Numbered from the stretch's first letter, positions 1 to 7,427 are shown. The stretch is DNA of 16,942 nt from an uncultured Oscillospiraceae bacterium (GCA_905233785.1 CAJOCV010000050.1:10986-27927), one strand, 5' to 3'. Numbers and translations are program-made. Notes: generated by a model from the letters alone, not told the origin.

Positions 1-1
1 C

Positions 2-226
2 GCGGCCGGTGAGGGGCTGCACGCCCTGCCCGGCAAAGTCACGATGCGCGAATACTACGGGCTTTACATCAAGTATTATATCGACCTCGGCAGCCAGACC
101 ATCAAGGTCATCGAAAAAAACGACGGCGTGCGCATCTACGAGGAGGGGCAGCAGGTCTCCGTGGTCATCGACCCCAGGGACGTGATGGCCTACGCGCCCT
201 CGGGAGAGGACGTGGTGGCGCAATGA
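2..226 (+). CDS. ABC transporter ATP-binding protein, C-terminal end (partial)
   Basis: The frame is open from the left edge of the window, so only about the last 74 residues are present; the Walker and signature motifs lie outside. The visible part is beta-rich (a stretch reading YYIDLGSQTIKV, then GQQVSVVIDPRDV) and resembles the TOBE-type accessory domain at the C-terminus of PotA/FbpC-class import ATPases. The stop codon overlaps the start of the permease by 4 nt (ATGA), the usual sign of translational coupling between ATPase and permease of one importer. The ATG at 44 is internal and is not taken as the start. Role, inferred from family and neighbour: cytoplasmic ATPase driving uptake through the downstream permease. 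The substrate cannot be told from this fragment. Confidence 0.8.
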   Translation, partial: AAGEGLHALPGKVTMREYYGLYIKYYIDLGSQTIKVIEKNDGVRIYEEGQQVSVVIDPRDVMAYAPSGEDVVAQ

Positions 227-2130
227 CACAGTCGCTTGCGCGTAAAATCCGGCCGGAGCTTTTTGTGCGGCTGGTGGGCGTGTGCTTTTTCGCCTACCTG
301 TTCTTCGGCTTCATGCTCCTGCCCTGTCTCAACACGCTGACCAGCATTTTCAACACCCGCAACGCCGCCGGAGAGCGGGACGCCTTTGCCGTCATCCGCT
401 TCTTCCTCGCCGGTTCCATGGGCAAATACGTCTTAAACTCCCTGAAGCTCGCGGTGTGCCTCGTCATCACGGTGAACGTGGTGGGCGTGTCCATCGTGCT
501 TTTGACCGAGTACTTTGACATCAAGGGCGCGCGTATCCTGCGCATGGGCTACATGACCACGATGATCTACTCCGGCGTTGCGCTGGTCACGGGCTATATG
601 TTCCTCTACGCGGGTGACGGCATCCTGACCTCCGCGATGAAAAACGCCTTTCCGGACTTCAACACGGGCTGGTTTTCGGGCTTCAACGCGGTGCTGTTCA
701 CGATGACCTTTGCCTGCACCTCCAACCACATGCTCTTTCTGCGAAACGCCATCCGCGGCATCGACTACAACACCGTGGAGGCCGCGCGCAACATGGGCGC
801 CAAGCCCTTCAAGGTGCTGTGGAAGGTCGTTTTCCCGACGCTGATCCCGACGATGTTCTCCCTCACGGTCATGACCTTCATTACCGGTCTCTGCGCCATG
901 TCCGCGCCGACGCTGCTGGGCTTTGACTCCATTAACCCCGAGATCGTGCGCCTCGCGGGCTCCTCCTCGGCGGACGAGGCCTTCCCCCAGGCGAGAGCGG
1001 CGCTGCTGTCGATCATCCTCGCAATGTTCACGATCGTGCTGCTGACGGTGCTTTCGGCCTACGAGCGCAAGGGGCATTACCTCTCCGTCTCCAAGACGAA
1101 GGCGAAGCTGCAGAAGCAGAAGATCGCAAACCCCGTGGCAAACGTGCTGGCGCACATCTACGCCTATGTGCTGTTCATCATCTACATGACCCCGGTGGTG
1201 ATGATCGTCATCTTCTCCTTCCAGACCTACAGCGCGATCCGTCTCAAGAAGCTTGATCTCAGCCAGTGGACGCTGATTAACTACTTCGGGCAGCAGGATT
1301 ACGAATATCTCACCAGCCGCGGCAAGTACAAGACCCGCGAGGGCTCGATCTCCGGCGTGTTTGCAAACGAGGCCACGCTCGGCGGCATCAAGCTGAGCTT
1401 CATCCTCTCGGCGCTCGCGGCGGCGCTGGCCTGCGTGATCGTGGTAGTCGCCTGCAACTACATCTTCAAGAAGAAGAACAAGGGCACCGGCGTGGCGCTC
1501 GAGTACGCGCTGCTCTTCCCCTGGCTGCTGCCGACGATCCTGATCTGCTACTCCTACCGAAGCTACTTTAACTCCGACGCCATCTGGTACGTCGGCAATC
1601 AGAACCTCTACTACGCGCAGAACGTGCGTTTTCTGATCGTCATGGCCTATACGGTGACGAAGCTTCCCTTCTCCCTGCGCATGATCAAAGCGAGCTTCTA
1701 TTCGATCGACGAGGAACTGGAGGACGCGGCGAAGAACCTCGGCGCGAGCGGGATCTGCACCTTCCTGCGGGTGAAGCTGCCAATCATCCTGCCCTCGGTG
1801 CTGGCGGTCTTCGCGCTGAACTTCAACGCCCTCTTCACCGAGTACGACATGTCCGCCACCTTCGCCAGCACCTACGGCACGAGCTACGCGATGGTCATTC
1901 AGGCCATGTGCCGCGAGGAGGGCTTGTACGGCTACAATGTCAACGCCTCGGGCCGCCGCTGCGCTTCGACGGTGTTTATTATGCTGGTGTCCGGACTGAT
2001 CCTCTATCTCGTGTACGGCGTCGGTTCCCGCGATTTGGGCGAGCGCCTGGAGGCCAGGGATCGCAGAAGGAAACGGATGGAGAAGCTGACAGGCTTGTTC
2101 AGTGAAAAACGAAAAGTGAATGGTGAATAG
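223..2130 (+). CDS. Fused two-domain ABC importer permease (iron(III)/polyamine/phosphonate class)
   Basis: A 635-aa polytopic membrane protein with two binding-protein-dependent transport permease domains in one chain, the FbpB/ThiP-like arrangement. Each domain carries the cytoplasmic EAA loop that docks on the ATPase: EAARNMGAKPFKVLWK near residues 186-201 and EDAAKNLGASGICTFLRVKL near 500-519. Hydrophobic segments occur near 12-38, 70-96, 110-130, 150-170, 210-235 and 260-280, with a second set from about 310 to the C-terminus. It overlaps the ATPase stop by 4 nt. No substrate-binding protein is in the window; it is probably upstream. Ferric iron is the commonest substrate of this architecture, but polyamine, thiamine or aminophosphonate cannot be excluded. 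The last residues (VNGE and the TAG stop) are written by an intergenic repeat, so the native C-terminus may have been altered. Confidence 0.88.
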   Translation: MTQSLARKIRPELFVRLVGVCFFAYLFFGFMLLPCLNTLTSIFNTRNAAGERDAFAVIRFFLAGSMGKYVLNSLKLAVCLVITVNVVGVSIVLLTEYFDIKGARILRMGYMTTMIYSGVALVTGYMFLYAGDGILTSAMKNAFPDFNTGWFSGFNAVLFTMTFACTSNHMLFLRNAIRGIDYNTVEAARNMGAKPFKVLWKVVFPTLIPTMFSLTVMTFITGLCAMSAPTLLGFDSINPEIVRLAGSSSADEAFPQARAALLSIILAMFTIVLLTVLSAYERKGHYLSVSKTKAKLQKQKIANPVANVLAHIYAYVLFIIYMTPVVMIVIFSFQTYSAIRLKKLDLSQWTLINYFGQQDYEYLTSRGKYKTREGSISGVFANEATLGGIKLSFILSALAAALACVIVVVACNYIFKKKNKGTGVALEYALLFPWLLPTILICYSYRSYFNSDAIWYVGNQNLYYAQNVRFLIVMAYTVTKLPFSLRMIKASFYSIDEELEDAAKNLGASGICTFLRVKLPIILPSVLAVFALNFNALFTEYDMSATFASTYGTSYAMVIQAMCREEGLYGYNVNASGRRCASTVFIMLVSGLILYLVYGVGSRDLGERLEARDRRRKRMEKLTGLFSEKRKVNGE

Positions 2131-2212
2131 TTAAGCTGTCGCTTCGCGACGATTTTAATCCGTCCCCGAAGGGGACACCACAACTGTTCACTGTTCGCTC
2201 TTCACTATTCAC
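2116..2212. repeat. Palindromic intergenic repeat (MITE-like), copy 1
   Basis: The termini are imperfect inverted repeats: GTGAATGGTGAA at the left and TTCACTATTCAC at the right (11/12 paired). Inside are two small hairpins, GTCGC-TTC-GCGAC at 2138-2150 and GTCCCC-GAA-GGGGAC at 2162-2176. The 29 nt at 2123-2151 recur in inverted orientation at 2944-2972 with one difference. The element overlaps the end of the permease gene and supplies its stop codon. The first hairpin is followed by GATTTTAAT and could end transcription weakly. No transposase is present, so it is at most a non-autonomous element. Confidence 0.7.
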
Positions 2213-2241
2213 GATTCTAAATGTAAAGGAAAAATCAAGGC

Positions 2242-2862
2242 ATGATTAAAAACATCGTATTCGACATGGGTCGCGTGCTCATTGAGTGGGCGCCGGAGGT
2301 CATCGTCGCGCGGGAGGGCTTGAACGCCGCGGACAGCGCGCTCTTGCTGCGGGAGGTGTTCCAGTGCGGCGAGTGGGCGGCGATGGATCACGGCTGGATG
2401 AGCCAGGACGAGGGCTACCGGCTGATCTGCAAGCGCCTTCCCGCACGGCTGCACGAAAACGCGCGGCACTGCGTCTTTGACTGGTGGAAGGCGGAGCTCA
2501 GGCCGATCCCCGGCATGGCGGAACTGGTGCGGGAGGTCAAGCGCCTTGGCTATGGGGTGTACCTGCTCTCCAACGCCACAAGCTGCCTCTCGGAGTACTT
2601 CCACCGCATCCCCGGCTCGGAGTGCTTCGACGGGCGCATTGTCTCGGCAGACGTGAAAATGCTCAAGCCCGAGCGGGAGATCTACGCGGAGCTCTACCGA
2701 CAGTATCATCTCGACCCCGCCGAGTGCTTTTTCATCGACGACAGCATTCTGAATGTGGATGGAGCCTGGCTCTCCGGTATGCAGGCGACCGTGTTCTTCG
2801 GCGACATGCGGCGGCTCAGGCGGGAGCTCAACGAGGCTGGCGTCCCGGTCGAACAGCCGTAG
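2242..2862 (+). CDS. HAD-superfamily hydrolase, subfamily IA (YihX-like phosphatase)
   Basis: A 206-aa soluble protein with all four HAD motifs: I, VFDMGRVL with nucleophile D8; II, YLLSNAT with S110/N111; III, MLKPE with K142; IV, FIDDS with D166/D167. A helical cap lies between motifs I and II. The residue two after the nucleophile is Gly rather than Asp, as in the YihX (glucose-1-phosphate phosphatase) and epoxide-hydrolase-N branch, so the usual acid/base Asp is absent at that place. The ATG follows AAAGGA at 2225-2230. The gene stands alone between repeat elements, so context gives no substrate. Probable role: cytoplasmic phosphatase acting on a small phosphorylated metabolite. Length is normal for the family. 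Confidence 0.85.
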   Translation: MIKNIVFDMGRVLIEWAPEVIVAREGLNAADSALLLREVFQCGEWAAMDHGWMSQDEGYRLICKRLPARLHENARHCVFDWWKAELRPIPGMAELVREVKRLGYGVYLLSNATSCLSEYFHRIPGSECFDGRIVSADVKMLKPEREIYAELYRQYHLDPAECFFIDDSILNVDGAWLSGMQATVFFGDMRRLRRELNEAGVPVEQP

Positions 2863-2881
2863 CGCCGATCATTGATCGGCG
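2863..2881. repeat. Short perfect inverted repeat directly after the HAD gene
   Basis: CGCCGATC-ATT-GATCGGCG starts one base after the TAG stop. The 8-bp stem is perfect with a 3-nt loop. The T-run expected of an intrinsic terminator is missing (AAGTACAAACG follows), so it may only protect the 3' end or be part of the neighbouring repeat cluster. Confidence 0.5.
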
Positions 2882-2915
2882 AAGTACAAACGAACAGCCA
2901 AAACAAACAACAATA

Positions 2916-2972
2916 AAGGTGTCGCTTCGCGGATGATACGATCCGTCGCGAAGCGACACCTTAACTATTCAC
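2916..2972 (-). repeat. Palindromic intergenic repeat, copy 2 (possible terminator of the nrfA-ccs genes)
   Basis: Two perfect 16-bp arms (2916-2931, reading AAGGTGTCGCTTCGCG, and 2947-2962) enclose a 15-nt loop. The segment 2944-2972 is the inverted counterpart of 2123-2151 (28 of 29 identical), so this is a second member of the repeat family beside the permease gene. Read on the minus strand, the stem is followed by TTTATTGTTTG, so it could end transcription coming from ccsA. It sits between the convergent HAD and ccsA genes. Confidence 0.65.
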
Positions 2973-2975
2973 TGG

Positions 2976-3044
2976 TCGCGGGCGACCACAAGGGTCGCCC
3001 CTACGCCGCTGACCTCGCGGGCGACCGTAAAGGTCACCCCTACG
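2976..3044. repeat. Two tandem 30-bp hairpin repeats
   Basis: The units at 2976-3005 and 3015-3044 both follow TCGCGGGCGACC(N5)GGTCRCCCCTACG. In the first, the stem GGGCGACC/GGTCGCCC is perfect; in the second, one stem base is changed but still pairs G-U. The loops differ (ACAAG versus GTAAA). Retained pairing with variable loops suggests the folded form matters. From memory, very similar units are scattered through many gut Clostridia genomes. Together with copy 2, this accounts for most of the non-coding stretch between HAD and ccsA. Confidence 0.7.
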
Positions 3045-3052
3045 GCACAACA

Positions 3053-3847
3053 TCAGCCGTAGCTGTGCAGGCCGGGCATGAGGGTGTTGACGCCGGCGAA
3101 GGTGAAGAGCACCACGGGCACCGCGATCACGACATACCAGGCGAGCATTTTCGCGTTCGCGTTCTTGCGCAGGTGCAGATGCAGGTATACGGCGTAGATG
3201 ATCCAAGTGATGAGCGCCCAGACCTCCTTGGGGTCCCAGGTCCAGAAGGAGGACCAGGCCTGCTCCGCCCAGATAGCGCCGGTCAAAATGGTCACCGTGA
3301 GCAGCAGAAAGCCCAGCGCGATCAGGCGATAGCTCAGAAAGTCCATCTGCCGGAGCTTGAGCGCGTCCGGCTCCTTCTCCCTGCGGCTGAGCAGCAGATA
3401 GCGAAGCCCCACGCAGCCGGCAAGCACGAAGGCCGAATAGCTGAACATCGCAGAACCGATGTGGAAGACAAACCAGGTGCTCTTGAGGGCGGGCATGAGT
3501 TCGGTGATCTCCATGGGCTTGAGCGCCGCGTAGGAGAGCACAAGGAAGGCCATCGGCATGGCCGCTACCGAGAGCCACTCGGCGTGAAGCCTTGCGCGAA
3601 ACACGATCAGCAGCGCCGCGATGCCCCAGGAGAAGGCCATCGAGAACTCAAACTGATTCGCCAGCGGCACACGCCCGGCCTTAACGCCGCGCGCGACAAA
3701 ATACACCGTGTGCAGCGCAAAGCCCGCGAGAAACACGAACCACGCCGCCTTGAGCAGCTTGTCCTTTTTAAAGCTCACACCCGCAAACTCCAGTACCGAC
3801 GCGGCAAAATACAGCACCAACGCGGCGAAAAAGATGATGTTCAGCAT
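3053..3847 (-). CDS. ccsA: System II cytochrome c heme lyase subunit CcsA/ResC (named CcsB in some databases)
   Basis: A 264-aa multi-pass membrane protein with the heme-handling WWD signature, seen as WSSFWTWDPKEVWALITW near residues 172-189. Conserved heme-ligand-type histidines appear in LHTVYF, WFVFHIGSAM and YLHLHLR. It is about eight helices of mostly Leu/Ala/Phe. With Ccs1 it moves heme across the membrane and joins it to CxxCH/CxxCK cysteines of apocytochromes. It begins 2 nt after the ccs1 stop, so the two are co-translated partners. NrfA, two genes upstream, is the only c-type cytochrome in the window and is the evident client. The symbol differs between naming schemes; the family assignment itself is firm. 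Confidence 0.93.
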   Translation of the reverse strand: MLNIIFFAALVLYFAASVLEFAGVSFKKDKLLKAAWFVFLAGFALHTVYFVARGVKAGRVPLANQFEFSMAFSWGIAALLIVFRARLHAEWLSVAAMPMAFLVLSYAALKPMEITELMPALKSTWFVFHIGSAMFSYSAFVLAGCVGLRYLLLSRREKEPDALKLRQMDFLSYRLIALGFLLLTVTILTGAIWAEQAWSSFWTWDPKEVWALITWIIYAVYLHLHLRKNANAKMLAWYVVIAVPVVLFTFAGVNTLMPGLHSYG

Positions 3848-3849
3848 TG

Positions 3850-5085
3850 TTATTCTCCCTTCTGCTCGAGCAAAAGCCGTATCTCCATGCGTGTTCCCTC
3901 CGGCTTGAGGCCGGAGACCGTATAGCCCTCCCCGTCCAGCTTGACAAGCACCGGCTGCATAAAGAATGTGATATACAGCCCCGCGATCATCAGGCAGAAG
4001 GCGAAGACCAGCAGCGCGTTCACAAGCGGCGGTGTGTGCTTGATGCGCAGGCCGGGGTACTCCACCGGCGCGTTGAACACATACTGCATCTCCCCCACAG
4101 TCAAATCCTCGCCCGGGAAGGCCAGCACCGGGGTATACTCCCCATCGGAGGCCAGCAGAAGCTGATACACCGGGTCGTTATAACTTCCGGAGGTGGAGGT
4201 GATGAGGGTGAAATTTCCGTCCGCATCCCGGACGTAGCCGGGATACAGCGCCTCGTACCAGAGGCCGTTTACGCCGTCCGCAGTCAGAAAGCAGGGTTCC
4301 GTGAGGGTGAAGACATCCTCGCCGCCGTTTGCGGTGTTGCGCACGGTGATGGAGCCCGCGGTGCCATAGGTCTGCTGGTAGATCTTATAGCTTCCGAAGG
4401 AGAGCGGGTGGTTCACGCTGACCGCGCGCCAGTCGCTTTCGCGCCCGTCGGGGAGTTTGACGCGCAGAACGCTCTCGAAATCCAGCTCGCCCAGCTCGTT
4501 TTCAATGTGGAAATCCCGCACCGCGATCTCAACGCCGTCCGTCATGGTGAGCGACTCACCGGGCAGGCAGCTTTGGTCAATGACCGTGGGCGAATAGAGC
4601 GCCGCCGCGCCGAAAAGCACCGTGAGCAGGATCGCAAGATGGGTGATAAAGCTCCCGTAGCGCCCGAAGAGGTTTTTGCTGTATACGCTTACCTCACCGA
4701 AGTCATTGCACTTGCAGCGGATGGATGTAAGGTAGCCGCGCACAAGCTCCACGCCGTCTGCGGTCAAGGCTTCCGCGTCCGGAAGCTTTGCCGTGCGGGG
4801 CAGCAGTTCCTCCCCCGCTTTGACGACGCTGCGAATACGCGCAATGGAGCAGAGGCTCAGATTCACGCACAGCAGCACCAGCAGCGCAACAAAAAACCAG
4901 CCGCGGAACACATGGTCAAGTCCCAGCATGAGCAGGTAGGCGTGGATCGCGGTATAATTCTGCGCGTACCAGGCGGCGCCGCGCTCCTGCGGGATCACGG
5001 AACCGACGACCGAGCAGAGCGCAATGAGCGCAAGCAGCAGGATGCCAAAGCGCATCGAGCGCAGAAAGGCTACAATCTTTTTCAT
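3850..5085 (-). CDS. resB: Cytochrome c biogenesis protein ResB/Ccs1
   Basis: A 411-aa protein with ResB topology: TM1 near residues 10-31 (after MKKIVAFLRSMRFGI), TM2 near 60-83, TM3 near 150-170, a large extracytoplasmic domain, and a last TM near 358-382. The phrase FGSYKIYQQTYG in the outer domain is characteristic of the family. It is the partner of CcsA/ResC in the System II heme lyase and probably positions the apocytochrome. The ATG follows AGAGGA at a suitable distance. The U-tract of the upstream terminator touches this ribosome-binding region, so expression must come from read-through of the nrfA transcript or from a promoter not recognised here. Confidence 0.93.
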   Translation of the reverse strand: MKKIVAFLRSMRFGILLLALIALCSVVGSVIPQERGAAWYAQNYTAIHAYLLMLGLDHVFRGWFFVALLVLLCVNLSLCSIARIRSVVKAGEELLPRTAKLPDAEALTADGVELVRGYLTSIRCKCNDFGEVSVYSKNLFGRYGSFITHLAILLTVLFGAAALYSPTVIDQSCLPGESLTMTDGVEIAVRDFHIENELGELDFESVLRVKLPDGRESDWRAVSVNHPLSFGSYKIYQQTYGTAGSITVRNTANGGEDVFTLTEPCFLTADGVNGLWYEALYPGYVRDADGNFTLITSTSGSYNDPVYQLLLASDGEYTPVLAFPGEDLTVGEMQYVFNAPVEYPGLRIKHTPPLVNALLVFAFCLMIAGLYITFFMQPVLVKLDGEGYTVSGLKPEGTRMEIRLLLEQKGE

Positions 5086-5095
5086 ACGTCCTCTT

Positions 5096-5127
5096 AAAAA
5101 ACCGCCCCGCCCTTTCGGGCGGGACGG
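5096..5127 (-). terminator. Intrinsic terminator between nrfA and ccs1
   Basis: On the minus strand, an 11-bp GC stem (CCGTCCCGCCC with GGGCGGGGCGG, including one G-T pair) with loop GAAA is followed by TTTTTTAAGAG. It lies 17 nt past the nrfA stop and directly before the ccs1 ribosome-binding site. This is a textbook factor-independent terminator and would make ccs1-ccsA depend on read-through. Confidence 0.9.
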
Positions 5128-5143
5128 CCTGATTTCTGTTTTC

Positions 5144-6427
5144 TCAGTGCAGCAGCGCCAGGGTCTCTTCGATCAGCGCCTCAGACTTATCGAGGCACTC
5201 ATGGGTCAGCCTGGAGTTATGCGCGCCTTCGCTGTTTTCCACAAAGACAAAGTTCCAGTAGAACTGCGCGTTGCGGTAGCTCATGCGGATGGCGTCCATC
5301 TCCTCGTCCGTGTACGCGCCGCTGTTTGCCGCATCGGCGATCTTGTTGATGAGCTCCTCCAGCTTGTAGCCGATCTCGTAGGTACGCTCCTCGGCCTTCT
5401 CCTGGATGCCGTGTACAAAGGAAGGCAGGTCGGCATGGCACTTGGAGCAGGTGCTGTCGATAAGCTCCTGATTATCGAGCGGGCTTCTCAGGTAGTGGTC
5501 GGGATAGCTGCTGCCGTCGGCGGCGGTGGCGGTGCCCATGTGGCAGTCGGCGCAGGTAAAGGTGCCGTAATGTACGCTGCCCTTGCCGGTGAAGGTCTCA
5601 AACTCGGGGTGGTTCACCATGATCTGGCGCACGCCGGAGCTTGCGTGGACATAATCGGCAAAAACCTCTCCGTCCACCATCAGGTTGTTGTAATAATCCA
5701 GGATGTCGTCCGGGTTCATGGTCGCAAGGCTGGTATAGGGAAGCGTGGTGGCCTTGGTGCCGGGAGCAAAGTAGTAGTCCACATGGCACTGGCCGCAGGT
5801 CAGCGTCGCGGCGTCGATCTTTTCCAGGTCGCTGCCGAGCGCCTTGGCGAGATACTGGTGCGTCACCATCAGGGTGCTGCCGGTATTGCCGTGGCAGTTA
5901 TAGCAGCTCAGCGGCTCGTTTACCTGCTGCAGCACATCCTCAAAGGCGAGGGAATAAGCCTCATCGCCCAGCTCGTTTGCCAGAACGGTGAAGTCCGGGG
6001 TCTTGCAGGTGAAGCAGTTGGCCATCGCGTGGGGGCGGCCGGTGCTGGTCACATCCTCGATCACATAGGTGTGACCGCGGGCGCCGCCGTAGAATTTGGC
6101 AAAGCCGTAGCCCTCAAAGAGTGTGGAGATCATGGGGTAATCCGCCACATAGTCCTCGGCGGAATCGTTTTCGCTGTTCATGGAATAGGACGCGTAGATT
6201 TCGGGATAGGTGTTCTCCCAGTCTTTGGCAGTGAGCATGGTGATACCAGAGCCGGTTTTCTCAACCTGGGCAATGCGCACACCGCTCTCGGAAAGCGCGT
6301 TTGCGGGGGCGGCGGCAAGGGCAACAGGCCCCTTGGGGAAGACCGTGGTAAGCAGGACAAGAGACAGAGCCGCGCAGCAGACCATGATCGCCAGATCCAG
6401 CAGGAGCCTCTTCTTCTCCTTTTTCAT
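5144..6427 (-). CDS. nrfA: Pentaheme ammonia-forming cytochrome c nitrite reductase
   Basis: A 427-aa exported protein. It has one CxxCK heme site (CFTCK, 138-142), the hallmark of the NrfA catalytic heme, and four CxxCH sites: CYNCH 175-179, CGQCH 211-215, CADCH 292-296 and CSKCH 327-331. R117, Y218 and H273 (in NHPEFETF) fit the known active-site Arg/Tyr/His by motif alignment. It reduces nitrite to ammonium with six electrons outside the membrane. A hydrophobic segment at residues 8-29 after KKEKKR, ending near ALAAA, is a Sec signal that may stay as an anchor; it has no twin arginine. The ATG at 6427 follows GGAGG by 5 nt; the longer frame from a TTG at 6439 would put that ribosome-binding site inside the gene and is rejected. 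No nrfH is adjacent. Confidence 0.96.
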   Translation of the reverse strand: MKKEKKRLLLDLAIMVCCAALSLVLLTTVFPKGPVALAAAPANALSESGVRIAQVEKTGSGITMLTAKDWENTYPEIYASYSMNSENDSAEDYVADYPMISTLFEGYGFAKFYGGARGHTYVIEDVTSTGRPHAMANCFTCKTPDFTVLANELGDEAYSLAFEDVLQQVNEPLSCYNCHGNTGSTLMVTHQYLAKALGSDLEKIDAATLTCGQCHVDYYFAPGTKATTLPYTSLATMNPDDILDYYNNLMVDGEVFADYVHASSGVRQIMVNHPEFETFTGKGSVHYGTFTCADCHMGTATAADGSSYPDHYLRSPLDNQELIDSTCSKCHADLPSFVHGIQEKAEERTYEIGYKLEELINKIADAANSGAYTDEEMDAIRMSYRNAQFYWNFVFVENSEGAHNSRLTHECLDKSEALIEETLALLH

Positions 6428-6445
6428 AACAACCTCCAAAATTCA

Positions 6446-6458
6446 CGCCGAAACGGCG
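6446..6458 (-). promoter_or_regulatory. Small hairpin in the nrfA leader
   Basis: CGCCG-TTT-CGGCG on the minus strand forms a 5-bp stem about 20 nt before the nrfA start and upstream of GGAGG. It sits inside the predicted transcript leader and may stabilise it or affect ribosome access. There is no match to a riboswitch that I recognise. Confidence 0.4.
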
Positions 6459-6473
6459 CATTCCTACAGTTTC

Positions 6474-6502
6474 ATTGTACTGTGTACGGAAGCATCTGTC
6501 AA
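6474..6502 (-). promoter_or_regulatory. nrfA: Sigma-A type promoter for nrfA
   Basis: On the minus strand, TTGACA (6497-6502, perfect -35) is separated by exactly 17 bp from TACAAT (6474-6479, 5/6 for -10). Transcription would start near 6467 and give a leader of about 40 nt. It lies just past the tatC stop, so nrfA can be expressed independently of the rnf-tat genes. Confidence 0.85.
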
Positions 6503-6526
6503 GCAACAACAGCGAATAACAGGCTT

Positions 6527-7267
6527 CTACCCCTGTTTGGCTTTCATCACGAGGCGGCTCAATAAAATGCTCAGCTCGTATAAACCGATCATCGGAATGG
6601 CCACCATGATCTGGGAAACGACGTCCGGCGGCGTGATGATGGCAGCGAGCACGAAGATCAGGACAATCATCACGCGCCGGCCTTTGGCAAGCCACTCGGG
6701 CTTTAAAACGCCCAGCGCCGTCAACAGCACCGAAATCACCGGCAGCTCAAAAACCGCGCCGAAGATCACAAACACCGTCAGCAGAAAGCTCACATACTGC
6801 TGGATGCTGATGGAGGCCGCCACGTCCACCTCCCGGGAAAAGCCGATCAGAAAGCGCAGCATGAAGGGCATGCTGATAAAACGGGCGAAGGCCACACCCA
6901 TCAGGAAAAACACCGTCCCCGCGAGCAGAGCCAGCACGATGCCCGTCCGCTCGCGTCGGCTCAGGCCGGGGCTGCAGAAGGCGTAAGCCTCGTAAGCCAG
7001 CACCGGAAAGGTCAGCGCCACCGCCCCTACGAGCGCAAGGTTAAAGTATACCAGCAGCAGCTCCTGCGGCGCAATGTAGACGTAAGCATAGTTGTATACC
7101 GTACCGAGGTCTGTGAGCGCCGTGACGATGCGCCCGGCGACGCTCAGGCACAGGAAAAAGCCCGCAAGCAGCACCGCAAGGCATACCGCGACACGGTTTC
7201 TCAGCTCCCTGAGATGCCCCGTGAGGCTCATGCTGCCATCGTCCTCGGCGGCTTTATTCCGTTTCAT
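6527..7267 (-). CDS. tatC: Twin-arginine translocase subunit TatC
   Basis: A 246-aa six-helix membrane protein. The N-terminus contains SLTGHLRELRNRV (residues 14-26), the HLxELRxR signature that helps read the twin-arginine signal. PxxxYE occurs as FPVLAYEAYAF after the third hydrophobic stretch, as in other TatC proteins. It is the core receptor of the Tat pathway, which exports folded proteins and often cofactor-loaded enzymes. Its ATG lies inside the end of tatA (14-nt overlap), so it is translated from the same message. Normal length, no defects seen. Confidence 0.95.
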   Translation of the reverse strand: MKRNKAAEDDGSMSLTGHLRELRNRVAVCLAVLLAGFFLCLSVAGRIVTALTDLGTVYNYAYVYIAPQELLLVYFNLALVGAVALTFPVLAYEAYAFCSPGLSRRERTGIVLALLAGTVFFLMGVAFARFISMPFMLRFLIGFSREVDVAASISIQQYVSFLLTVFVIFGAVFELPVISVLLTALGVLKPEWLAKGRRVMIVLIFVLAAIITPPDVVSQIMVAIPMIGLYELSILLSRLVMKAKQG

Positions 7268-7427
7268 CCTCGGCCTTCTTCGCCTTCTCCTCGTCCTCGG
7301 TCATACCGTCCCGAAAGCCCTTGACGCTCTTGCCGAACATCTTCGTAAGCTTGGGGATCTGGGTGGGTCCGAAGATGATGATGACCACCGCTAAAATGAT
7401 AAGCAGCTCCTGTACACCGAGTCTCAT
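7254..7427 (-). CDS. tatA: Twin-arginine translocase subunit TatA
   Basis: A short 57-aa gene: one N-terminal membrane helix (ELLIILAVVIIIFG, residues 7-20), the FGPTQIPKL hinge, an amphipathic helix ending in KSVKGFRDGM, and an acidic/lysine-rich tail. This matches TatA, whose FG hinge and xxKGFxxxM helix form the translocation channel. Its ATG overlaps the tatB stop by 4 nt and its end overlaps tatC by 14 nt. A ribosome-binding site, GGAGAAAATAC, precedes the ATG. The gene fits exactly between tatB and tatC. Confidence 0.92.
   Translation of the reverse strand: MRLGVQELLIILAVVIIIFGPTQIPKLTKMFGKSVKGFRDGMTEDEEKAKKAEDETE

Noticed and set aside
2976..3044. Short CRISPR or attachment site
   Set aside because: Only two units with a 9-nt gap, each a hairpin, and no cas or integrase gene nearby.
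2933..3925. 330-codon plus-strand frame over ccsA
   Set aside because: It begins inside the intergenic repeats and is antisense to a clear CcsA with the WWD motif.
3847..6565. Long plus-strand frames opposite ccs1 and nrfA (3847-5097, 5024-6565)
   Set aside because: The minus-strand genes carry recognisable family motifs; the plus frames have low-complexity composition and no ribosome-binding site.
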